Source of the DNA: Flavobacteriales bacterium
GTDB lineage: Bacteria; Bacteroidota; Bacteroidia; UBA10329
NCBI GenBank assembly: GCA_021741075.1
Contig: JAIOYO010000012.1
Span: forward strand, 1-64,000
Direction: 5' to 3'
Length of the DNA: 64,000 nt
Below are positions 20,559-28,485 of the stretch, one piece after another (the first letter of the stretch is position 1; each line of letters starts with the position of its first letter). The notes beneath the pieces are model-generated. The model worked only from the letters and a program-made list of their open reading frames with translations. It was not told the origin of the DNA and searched no databases. Both the position numbers and the translations under genes were made by a program.

Positions 20559-21917
20559 ATGAGATACAAATCACAAAAAGTTGCATACTGGTTTTTCGCC
20601 TTAAGTATGCTTTTGCTGACGCTACAGATCACTTACGGTTTCATCATGGGTTTTGCCCATATGGGTTTTGATGGTCTGCATGACTTTATTCCTTTCAACG
20701 CTGCGCGTGCCACACACAATAACCTATTGGTTGTCTGGCTACTCAGCGGTTTTATGGGCGCTGCCTACTACATCATTCCTGAAGAAAGTAAGCACGAACT
20801 AATCAGTGTAAAACTGGCATATGTTCAGCTAATCAGTTTGGCGGTAGTAGGCGTTACAGCCATCATTGGTTTTCACCTCAACTGGTGGGAAGGACGAAAG
20901 TTCTTGGAAATACCACGCGAGCTTGATTTTCTGGTGGTAATAAACGTGTTGCTCTTCCTTGGGCTGATTATTGGCACACTATATAAAGGAAGCCAGAAAA
21001 CCACCACATCGCTGGTACTTACCATGGGCTTGTTCTTCGCGGCCATTCTTTACCTGCCGGGTATGATCTGGTTCGATAGCCAAACGCTTGATAGTTTCTT
21101 CCGATGGTATGTTGTCCACCTTTGGGTCGAAGGTGTTTGGGAGTTGATTATGGGCGGTATTCTTGCCTATCTGCTTATCAAATTAACCGGTGTTGACCGG
21201 GAGGTTATCGAAAAGTGGTTATATGTAATTGTCGGCCTCACATTCCTGTCTGGCGTGTTGGGAACAGGACACCATTACTACTACATAGGTGCACCTAAAT
21301 ATTGGTTGATTGTAGGTGGAATTTTCTCGGCTCTTGAGCCACTTGCATTCTTAGCAATGGCATTGTTTGCTATTAACATGTACCGAAAAAGCGGCAGAAG
21401 CCATCCAAACAAATCGGCACTATACTGGACCATTGGTTCAGCCGTTATGTCGTTTGTTGGAGCAGGGTTGCTTGGAGCTGCTCACACCTTACCACAAGTG
21501 AACTTGTACACGCACGGAACGTTGGTAACGGCCATGCACGGTCACCTTGCATTTTGGGGAGCCTATGCCATGATGGTTCTTGCCATTATCAGCTACGCAT
21601 TGCCAAATCTTACAGGCCGAAAACTGTACGATAACGCAGCAAGCATGTACGCATTCTGGCTATCGAACATCGGCATGGTTTGTATGACGTGTGCCTTTGC
21701 CGTAGCAGGTATTGCGCAAGTGTACATGGAAAGAAAAATCGGTCTCGATTTCATGCAAGTACAGCAGGAAATTGAAGTGCATTTCTTCGGTCTTGTGCTG
21801 GCGGCAACGCTGTTCACAATCGGAATTTGCCTGTTCATTTACAACTTCGTAAAGTACGGACAACCTACCGATGAAGCGCTAATTACAGACACAGAACAAG
21901 GCGAAGTAATGGCTTAA
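20559..21917 (+). CDS. norB: nitric oxide reductase large subunit
   Basis: ATHNNLLVVWLLSGFMGAAYYIIPEE; VVHLWVEGVWELIMGGILAY; GTGHHYYYIG; HGHLAFWGAYAMMVLAI. Confidence 0.93.
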   Translation: MRYKSQKVAYWFFALSMLLLTLQITYGFIMGFAHMGFDGLHDFIPFNAARATHNNLLVVWLLSGFMGAAYYIIPEESKHELISVKLAYVQLISLAVVGVTAIIGFHLNWWEGRKFLEIPRELDFLVVINVLLFLGLIIGTLYKGSQKTTTSLVLTMGLFFAAILYLPGMIWFDSQTLDSFFRWYVVHLWVEGVWELIMGGILAYLLIKLTGVDREVIEKWLYVIVGLTFLSGVLGTGHHYYYIGAPKYWLIVGGIFSALEPLAFLAMALFAINMYRKSGRSHPNKSALYWTIGSAVMSFVGAGLLGAAHTLPQVNLYTHGTLVTAMHGHLAFWGAYAMMVLAIISYALPNLTGRKLYDNAASMYAFWLSNIGMVCMTCAFAVAGIAQVYMERKIGLDFMQVQQEIEVHFFGLVLAATLFTIGICLFIYNFVKYGQPTDEALITDTEQGEVMA

Positions 21918-21931
21918 AAAGCATGTTTATG

Positions 21932-21976
21932 AGAGCGGTGTTGTGGGTGACTCCATAGCACTGCTCTTATTTTTTT
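21932..21976 (+). terminator. possible terminator/attenuator between norB and norQ
   Basis: AGAGC...GCTCT imperfect hairpin followed by a T-rich tract. Confidence 0.5.
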
Positions 21977-22005
21977 AAATGAGTTTGTAACTGATTAATT
22001 GGAAA

Positions 22006-22821
22006 GTGATGGAGATTTTAGAGAAGACAATGAACGGCATCCAAAAAGACACCAAACCCTATTACAGAGTGGTAGGAAAGGAGAAGGAAATTTTCATGGC
22101 GGCCTATCAAAATCGGCTGCCCATTTTGTTGAAAGGTCCGACTGGAACAGGCAAATCACGTTTTGTAGAGCACATGGCATATGAGTTGAAATCTGAACTC
22201 ATAACCGTTGCTTGCCACGAAGAGACATCCGCCACCGACCTTATTGGTCGATTTATCCTGAAAGGAACCGAAACTGTTTGGCAAGACGGGCCACTCACCA
22301 AGGCGGCAAAAGAAGGTCACGTTTTGTATTTGGATGAGGTTGCTGAAGCACGACCAGATATCATTGTGGCTATCCATTCGCTTACCGACCATCGCAGAAT
22401 GTTGTACATCGATAAGTTGGGAACAGCCATCAAAGCACACGAAAACTTCATGCTCGTCACCTCTTTCAATCCTGGTTATCAGAAAGGATTTAAGGAATTG
22501 AAGCCATCCACACGACAGCGATTTGTGGCCATGTCGTTTGTGCATCCAAGTGCTGATATCGAGATGGAAATTCTGATGCAGGAAACAGGCATCGAGAAAT
22601 CGTTGGCTTCCAAATTGGTGAAGATCGCGGGTAAAATTCGCAATCTGACTGAACTTGGTTTAACGGAAACGGTTTCAACCCGTTTGATTGTCGATGCTGC
22701 CAAACTCATCAATGCCGGTTTACCAAATCGGACTGCCGTTCAAGCAGGAATGATACAGCCATTGACGGATGATGAGGAAGTATTGAAAACACTTATTACG
22801 CTGTCTGATTTGATGATTTAA
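22006..22821 (+). CDS. norQ: MoxR-type AAA ATPase, NOR activation
   Basis: LLKGPTGTGKSRFVEHMA; LYLDEVAEARPDI; TSFNPGYQ; adjacent to norB/norD. Confidence 0.88.
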   Translation: MMEILEKTMNGIQKDTKPYYRVVGKEKEIFMAAYQNRLPILLKGPTGTGKSRFVEHMAYELKSELITVACHEETSATDLIGRFILKGTETVWQDGPLTKAAKEGHVLYLDEVAEARPDIIVAIHSLTDHRRMLYIDKLGTAIKAHENFMLVTSFNPGYQKGFKELKPSTRQRFVAMSFVHPSADIEMEILMQETGIEKSLASKLVKIAGKIRNLTELGLTETVSTRLIVDAAKLINAGLPNRTAVQAGMIQPLTDDEEVLKTLITLSDLMI

Positions 22822-22831
22822 GTCCAAGTAA

Positions 22832-24553
22832 ATGATGGACCTCGATGAAAGAATATTTAAGCTCTTAGCTCGTTTTCATAAGCGGAGGAAGAATACTTTG
22901 TCCGATACGGAACAAGCGCGTGTTGTTCATCTCACCGATATTCAGCAGCAACTTACTCTATTAGCGCGTGCCTTAACAGGAGTGGCAATTGATGTCATTC
23001 CGGCAGAGCGCGAAGGCGGTTTTAAAGGCATGCATTTTCTGGTTCCGAGGCGCATGTTGCTATTTTCTGATGCCAACCTCAACGACCTCTATTACCGTTT
23101 TCGGGTGATGTACATGAGTGTGCAATGGGAGCTGTGTACAAGCGAAAAATCACCCAGCGAATCGGCTATCTTGGAATTTCTGTTGGAAGAATATCCTGTC
23201 CTGCGCGATATCTACACCGAACTTTCTAAGCAGCTTACACAGCATTTTCAAACTCAAAATCAACCGCTTGATGAAAGTTGGCTAACAGGACGAATGTATT
23301 CGGAGTTGATCGGCACGCCAGAACCCATGGCTTCGAATCATGCTCCCTCGCAACGCAAAGCCAATTCGGCACAAACGGAGATAAAGGCAAAGCATGCTGA
23401 TGAGGTTGTGTCTACTCAAGTGGATAAGAAGGAGCAAGAAGATTATGTGTTTACTCACAATTTTGAGAAGGTGGAAACTGCCGAAGAATTTGATGGTAGC
23501 TGGCGTGACTTTGACGGTTCTGACGAACTCGATGAGCACTCAGAAGCACTCAACGACCTCAGCCTGAAGCACACCGTTCGGGTGGATGAGGAAACGCATT
23601 CCATCTACCAATCTGATTTTGTAGCCAACGCCAAAGTGGCCGAAAGTGCGGAGCTGGAAGAACAAGAAGTGGTCTGCACTTATCCTGAATGGGACCATGC
23701 TAAGAACACCTATAAGCCAGATTTCTGCAAGGTGCATGTTTGGCCATGTAGGAAATCGGACGAAGCGTATGTTCAAACGGCACTTAAAGACAATGGCATC
23801 ACGCTTCGTGCCTTGCGCAAGATGTTTGCAAGGTTTTTTAATGACTTGGAAACGGTTCGTCATCTCCAACAGGGAGAAGAGTTGGACACCGATGCGCTGA
23901 CCGATTTGGTGGCTGATATCCGTTCAGGACATTCAGCGGACGAACGCATTTACACGAGCAAGCGAAAGCGAAATAGAGATGTTTCCATCCTGTTTTTGTT
24001 GGATAGAAGTCTTTCGAGTGATGGTTATGCTGCCGGAAGTCGCATTATTGATGTAGAAAAGCAGGTTGCTCTGTTGATGGGCGAAGTGCTTTCCGAATAC
24101 AAAATTGATTTTCAGGTGGATGGTTTCTGTTCTCGGACGCGGAATTATTGCTCCTACACCACCTACAAGGATTTTGATGGCAGATGGGCAGCCCAACGCG
24201 GTCAGATTGCAGCCATAGAACCAGAAGGTTATACGCGGATTGGTCCAGCCTTGCGCCATGCTGGAAATATTCTGAGTAAACGCGAATCACGTTCAAAATG
24301 GATTGTTCTTCTGTCGGATGGCAAACCCAATGATTACGATAAATACGAAGGGAAATACGGCTTGGCCGATGTGAAAAAAGCGTTGGGAGAACTCAATGAA
24401 ATGCACATTTCAACACATGCTTTTGCCATTGAAGAACAAGCCCGATACTACTTGCCTCTGATGTTTGGGACCAAGCAATACAACGTTCTTTCAAACCATC
24501 GCGAAATGCTCTACAGTCTGTCTGCTCTTTGCGAGCGTATCGTGAAATCCTAG
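22832..24553 (+). CDS. norD: VWA-domain nitric oxide reductase activation protein
   Basis: VSILFLLDRSLSSDGY; WIVLLSDGKPNDYDKYEGKYGLADVKKAL; adjacent to norQ. Confidence 0.88.
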   Translation: MMDLDERIFKLLARFHKRRKNTLSDTEQARVVHLTDIQQQLTLLARALTGVAIDVIPAEREGGFKGMHFLVPRRMLLFSDANLNDLYYRFRVMYMSVQWELCTSEKSPSESAILEFLLEEYPVLRDIYTELSKQLTQHFQTQNQPLDESWLTGRMYSELIGTPEPMASNHAPSQRKANSAQTEIKAKHADEVVSTQVDKKEQEDYVFTHNFEKVETAEEFDGSWRDFDGSDELDEHSEALNDLSLKHTVRVDEETHSIYQSDFVANAKVAESAELEEQEVVCTYPEWDHAKNTYKPDFCKVHVWPCRKSDEAYVQTALKDNGITLRALRKMFARFFNDLETVRHLQQGEELDTDALTDLVADIRSGHSADERIYTSKRKRNRDVSILFLLDRSLSSDGYAAGSRIIDVEKQVALLMGEVLSEYKIDFQVDGFCSRTRNYCSYTTYKDFDGRWAAQRGQIAAIEPEGYTRIGPALRHAGNILSKRESRSKWIVLLSDGKPNDYDKYEGKYGLADVKKALGELNEMHISTHAFAIEEQARYYLPLMFGTKQYNVLSNHREMLYSLSALCERIVKS

Positions 24554-24563
24554 CGCTCAATTT

Positions 24564-25622
24564 TTATGCTTGAGGTTTCCTGTTTAAGCGATAAATCATG
24601 ATTGTCGCCATAGCAGCAAACATCATCAGAATCACTACCCCATTGGCGCCACCAAGCCACTTTCTGAGTTCCTGATTTCCATTCCAGGCGAAGATTGTTC
24701 TGCCTATTAGTGTTAGTTGAAACAACCCCCAAATGACCCAAAGAATAGGATGATATGGGCGATGTGTGGTTTTAAGTATTGCTGGAAAAATGATGGGAGC
24801 ATGTGCCCATATCATCGAAAATGCAAAACCCAAAAAGAAGGTGTGCAGATATAAATCGTAGAAAAGTGGATGGTTAGGAATTAGGAAAACGGTAAGGCCA
24901 TTGAGAAGCAACCATCCGTACCCGACTAAAAGTCCGGTAGCAACGTATCGGTGAAATCCCGCTTTACGAATACCGATGCGCGCCATGTCGTATTTCATCA
25001 ACCATAAAGCAGTTCCGATAGAAGCCACCCCCATCAACTGCCGACCATAAACCGAATGGAACGGAAGCGCAATGCCAATAATGAGCATGACGGCAAAAAA
25101 CCACAGCAATGCTTTTGCCCATTTTGGTACGGGCAGGTAACGCGTCAATTCCAAGCGTTCGCCAACGATGGTGAGGAAGATGAAGCCAATCCACCATGTG
25201 GTTGCAGCGGCTACCAATCCAACTTTCATAAGGACGATATTTCCCAAAAGCCAACATGTTCCGCCAGCCAAAAGCATGTACCAATACGCGTCTTTGTGTT
25301 TCGCCATTTGGATGATGTAAATGGCAAGCAATCCCGCGTTTCCAACCATCAAAGCCATAAGTGCAAACTGTCGTTCTCCTAATAGAAGAAGGATGGAAGA
25401 AAGTCCAGCCACGGCAGGAAAAAGTCGCCACCAATTAGAAGGCATGGAAACAGTTCGTTCTAAAGTGATGAGCGTCCCGAGAAAGCCACCGGTCATAAGA
25501 ACTCCGTGCTGAAAAGAAGCTTCGGGCAACGGAATTTGCCATCCAAGACGCATCCATCCACCCACAATTCCTGTGATAATGGAAATCAAAACCAACGGCA
25601 GAGGAAGCAAGCGGAGTTTCAT
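24564..25622 (-). CDS. NnrS-like polytopic membrane protein
   Basis: Multiple TM segments; SFQHGVLMTGGFLGTLITLERTV and MIWAHAPIIFPAIL; location in nor cluster. Confidence 0.5.
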   Translation of the reverse strand: MKLRLLPLPLVLISIITGIVGGWMRLGWQIPLPEASFQHGVLMTGGFLGTLITLERTVSMPSNWWRLFPAVAGLSSILLLLGERQFALMALMVGNAGLLAIYIIQMAKHKDAYWYMLLAGGTCWLLGNIVLMKVGLVAAATTWWIGFIFLTIVGERLELTRYLPVPKWAKALLWFFAVMLIIGIALPFHSVYGRQLMGVASIGTALWLMKYDMARIGIRKAGFHRYVATGLLVGYGWLLLNGLTVFLIPNHPLFYDLYLHTFFLGFAFSMIWAHAPIIFPAILKTTHRPYHPILWVIWGLFQLTLIGRTIFAWNGNQELRKWLGGANGVVILMMFAAMATIMIYRLNRKPQA

Positions 25623-26872
25623 TGGGTTTCTTGGGTTTTAGGATTTGAAATGATGGCTGCAAGAAGCCCAAAAACGCCAATTACAAGCAAAACACTTCCA
25701 GCAAAAAGCGCTTCGTTGTAAAACGACCACGCTCCGAAACCTGTCCAGTTGGAAATGCCTTGAGCAAACAATAACAGTTCGGTCACGATAATTCCCAAAA
25801 ACAAGAACAGAACTCCACTTCGAAACGCTCGTTTGGAAGCATCAAGAACGTTTGTTTGCAACAGAACCATCAGCAAATAACTCGTTATCATTCCAAGCAT
25901 AAGCAGATGAATGAACCCAATAACCATTGGGCGGATGTTTAATGGAACAAGGGCAATTTCTGGCCAACTCAAGGCTGCTTGTCCGATGGCTTTCAGTAGG
26001 ATCGAACCGAGCGCCATCCACGCACAATAGCGAACCCAATTTCCCTGTAGGTCGATTTGGAGTTTATTCTGATTGATAAAGTTGAAAAACACCAAAACCG
26101 CAGCTAATTGTGCCATCGACCCAATTGTATTCAACGGAAGTAATTCGGGCAGGTGCAAGTATTGCGCAGCAGGCAAAGCCATCATGCCGATTGAGGCAAT
26201 AAGAAGCAGAAGATGAAACGCTTTGAACTGAGCTCTTTTCATCCCAATTCCCAATTTGGAAAGCTGCTGCATGAAGAGCGCAGCAGTAGCAAACACAAAC
26301 CATCCATGAAATTGAAAGTGAAGGAAAAACTGAATGCAGAGATGGTAAGCATCTGTTAACCTTCCGATTTTGCCGGTTACGGGTCCAAGTGCATACACGC
26401 CAAGCGTAGAAAACATCATCAGCATAATGCCTGTTTTCAGTAGGATAATCGCCTGATGGTTCTCCGATTTTGCATTTCGCCAAATGAAGGTGAGAAAGGC
26501 GTAGCTGCAGAAAAGATGAAGTGCCGAAAAGGAGATGGAAATGGCAGCATATCCCTGAAAAGGAAAGCTTGCCATCATGCCAATTACGGCAATTTGTGAG
26601 GCGATGAAAGTGCGCTGATATTTCCTCTTTTTCTGTTCATATTCAGAAAGGAAAAAGTGCATGAGCAGCGCAAAAATGGCCATGTACAACCAACCCATCA
26701 TGGCAGCATGGCTATGCGCATGGGTCATGTGACGGAAGTTGAGCCAAGGCAAATCGACCAATGCGGCTGACCGCAGCAAAAGCCCCATCAGCGCTGCAAT
26801 GCCAAAATTGGCAAAGGCAACAATTACCCATTTCCGTTGCAGGAATTCCGATTTCACGACAGTGCTTTTCAT
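25619..26872 (-). CDS. polytopic membrane protein resembling heme-copper oxidase subunit I, without the full active-site motifs
   Basis: FRHMTHAHSHAAMMGWLYMAIFALLMHFFL and FFLHFQFHGWFVFATAALF; ATGA overlap with next gene. Confidence 0.5.
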   Translation of the reverse strand: MKSTVVKSEFLQRKWVIVAFANFGIAALMGLLLRSAALVDLPWLNFRHMTHAHSHAAMMGWLYMAIFALLMHFFLSEYEQKKRKYQRTFIASQIAVIGMMASFPFQGYAAISISFSALHLFCSYAFLTFIWRNAKSENHQAIILLKTGIMLMMFSTLGVYALGPVTGKIGRLTDAYHLCIQFFLHFQFHGWFVFATAALFMQQLSKLGIGMKRAQFKAFHLLLLIASIGMMALPAAQYLHLPELLPLNTIGSMAQLAAVLVFFNFINQNKLQIDLQGNWVRYCAWMALGSILLKAIGQAALSWPEIALVPLNIRPMVIGFIHLLMLGMITSYLLMVLLQTNVLDASKRAFRSGVLFLFLGIIVTELLLFAQGISNWTGFGAWSFYNEALFAGSVLLVIGVFGLLAAIISNPKTQETQ

Positions 26873-26890
26873 TCTGCTTCGAAGTAAACG

Positions 26891-26915
26891 AAAAACGGCC
26901 CAAAAAAGGGCCGTT
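26891..26915 (-). terminator. Rho-independent terminator downstream of ric
   Basis: Perfect 8-bp stem AACGGCCC/GGGCCGTT with U-tract on minus strand. Confidence 0.8.
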
Positions 26916-26951
26916 CATCGCTCATCACCTCTCCATCATCCATTCAACCAA

Positions 26952-27716
26952 TCATACTATTCCTGCTTCCATTTCCAATGCTTTTGGAAAAAGGATGTTG
27001 TTCTCTAGATGGATATGCTGAAACAGATCATCCTGAAATTCTTTGAGTAAGCTATAAGTCACTCGCCATGTGTTGCAGGCATATTCTGGTGGGTTGAAAC
27101 CATCGCTCAACACGCTCATTGCTTCAAATCTCTCGCCTTCGTTTTCATGTTCTTCACGCATCATGGCAATCGGATTTTCGACTGTTCCAAAATGCGGCTT
27201 TGGCATGGCCTCTCCAGCGTCTTTTGCCATTTGCATTTTCTTGATGAATGGGAAAAGAATGAGCTCTTCCTTTTTCATGTGTTGAGCTAACGCACCTGCA
27301 CTTTCGAAGAACATATCGCGGATATCAATCAGATATGGATGACCATCTCCATGCACTTTCGCCACTTTATCGAGGAATGGCTTTAGTTGCTCTGTGGCTT
27401 GAACCACGTAGGTGTGGTGAACATCCTCGATGTGATTGGCTAGTCTGTCTAACTTCCAAGTGGTATAATCCACAGCGTTGGTGTCTTTTTCGCCAGTGAC
27501 AGCTTCCAAATCGGCAAGCAATGGTTGTGGGTCTATTCCTTTTGCTGCGCAGGCATCTTCTATGGTTCTGCCGCCTTTGCAGCAAAAATCGATGCCATAT
27601 TTTTTGAATACTGGTGCGGTGCGGTAGTTCTCGGCTACCATTTCGCCAATTGTTTGTTCTGCTAATGCTTCCATTTTATATATGTTTTGTTCGTTTCTGA
27701 TGCCAAAATTAAACAC
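26952..27716 (-). CDS. ric: iron-sulfur cluster repair di-iron protein (RIC/YtfE/ScdA); likely start 27674
   Basis: TIGEMVAENYRTAPVFKKYGIDFCCKGGRTIEDAC; HHTYV; HGDGHPYL; REEHENEG; HIHLENNILFP. Confidence 0.93.
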   Translation of the reverse strand: MFNFGIRNEQNIYKMEALAEQTIGEMVAENYRTAPVFKKYGIDFCCKGGRTIEDACAAKGIDPQPLLADLEAVTGEKDTNAVDYTTWKLDRLANHIEDVHHTYVVQATEQLKPFLDKVAKVHGDGHPYLIDIRDMFFESAGALAQHMKKEELILFPFIKKMQMAKDAGEAMPKPHFGTVENPIAMMREEHENEGERFEAMSVLSDGFNPPEYACNTWRVTYSLLKEFQDDLFQHIHLENNILFPKALEMEAGIV

Positions 27717-27755
27717 GAAGCACCAATAAAGGATGATTTTGTCCGAATTGTAAAT

Positions 27756-27769
27756 ATGATTTATATCAT
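27756..27769. promoter_or_regulatory. Crp/Fnr-type site ATGAT-TTAT-ATCAT upstream of ric
   Basis: 5-bp half-sites with 4-nt spacer, close to the ric start. Confidence 0.6.
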
Positions 27770-27917
27770 GGTTGTGGTTTGATGAAGCGGTGGCCCTGTT
27801 GGTGGGCTGATTATGCTGATTTGATTACGAAAGGTTGATTGGAACCCTTGTATATGTACTAGGGATGGGCGAAATGCCAACTGGGATGAGAGTTATGCAA
27901 ATTACGTCAGCAGTTAT

Positions 27918-28127
27918 GACAAGTACGTAGGACGTTTAGAGAAATACGTAGGTGGTTCAGACTAATACATAGGTGGTTTAGACAAATACGTAGGTCGTTT
28001 ATAGAAATACATAGGTCGTTTAGGCATGTACGTAGGTCGATTAGAGAAATACGTAAGTCGTTTAGACAAATACGTAGGTGGTTCAGACAAATACGTAGGT
28101 CGTTTAGAGAAATACGGGGTCTGTTTA
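27918..28127. repeat. 21-bp tandem array, 10 copies of GA(C/G)AAATACGTAGGTCGTTTA
   Basis: Copies read in exact 21-bp register across 210 bp. Confidence 0.95.
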
Positions 28128-28187
28128 ACGAACTGTTTCAGTATGAACAAGTAATACATGTGATACTGGTAAAAGCACATAAATAAA

Positions 28188-28207
28188 GGGCGTGCCGCGG
28201 CACGCCC
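28188..28207. repeat. perfect 20-bp GC-rich palindrome GGGCGTGCCGCGGCACGCCC
   Basis: Read directly. Confidence 0.9.
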
Positions 28208-28242
28208 CTACTGGTGTTGTGGGCGCGGAGCGTTGTAGCTGA

Positions 28243-28277
28243 GAGATTGCCACGCTCGTACCTCGCTCGCAATGACG
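28243..28277. repeat. REP-like interspersed element GAGATTGCCACGCTCGTACCTCGCTCGCAATGACG
   Basis: Fold-back ATTGC/GCAAT; related sequence at 6979-7036. Confidence 0.55.
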
Positions 28278-28294
28278 CACTAGGATTTGCAGGT

Positions 28295-28405
28295 GGCGTG
28301 CGTGAAGGATGGGAGCGGCATCCTTTTTTGCTTTTGGGCAAAAAAGATATAGCGTACAGCCTGACCCGACTTTGGGTGGGTTTGTGCGGTGGGGAGGGAC
28401 ACGCC
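28295..28405 (+). ncRNA. candidate structured RNA element (possibly a Bacteroidota-wide motif such as Flavo-1)
   Basis: Outer stem GGCGTG(28295-28300)/CACGCC(28400-28405) enclosing AGGATG/CATCCT hairpin and TTTTTGC/GCAAAAA hairpin, then AGATATAGCGTACAGCCTGACCCGAC. Confidence 0.4.
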
Positions 28406-28485
28406 CAAAGCCTGCTGGTTACGCTTTTTTGTTCCTTAAAATTGCTGGAAGTGACATGTGCCGTGGAAAGAAGGGGGCGTTTTTT

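Noticed and set aside
27918-28127. CRISPR array or coding repeat protein (72-aa ORF on minus strand)
   Set aside because: No spacers; the ORF is short, low complexity and simply follows from a 21-bp period.
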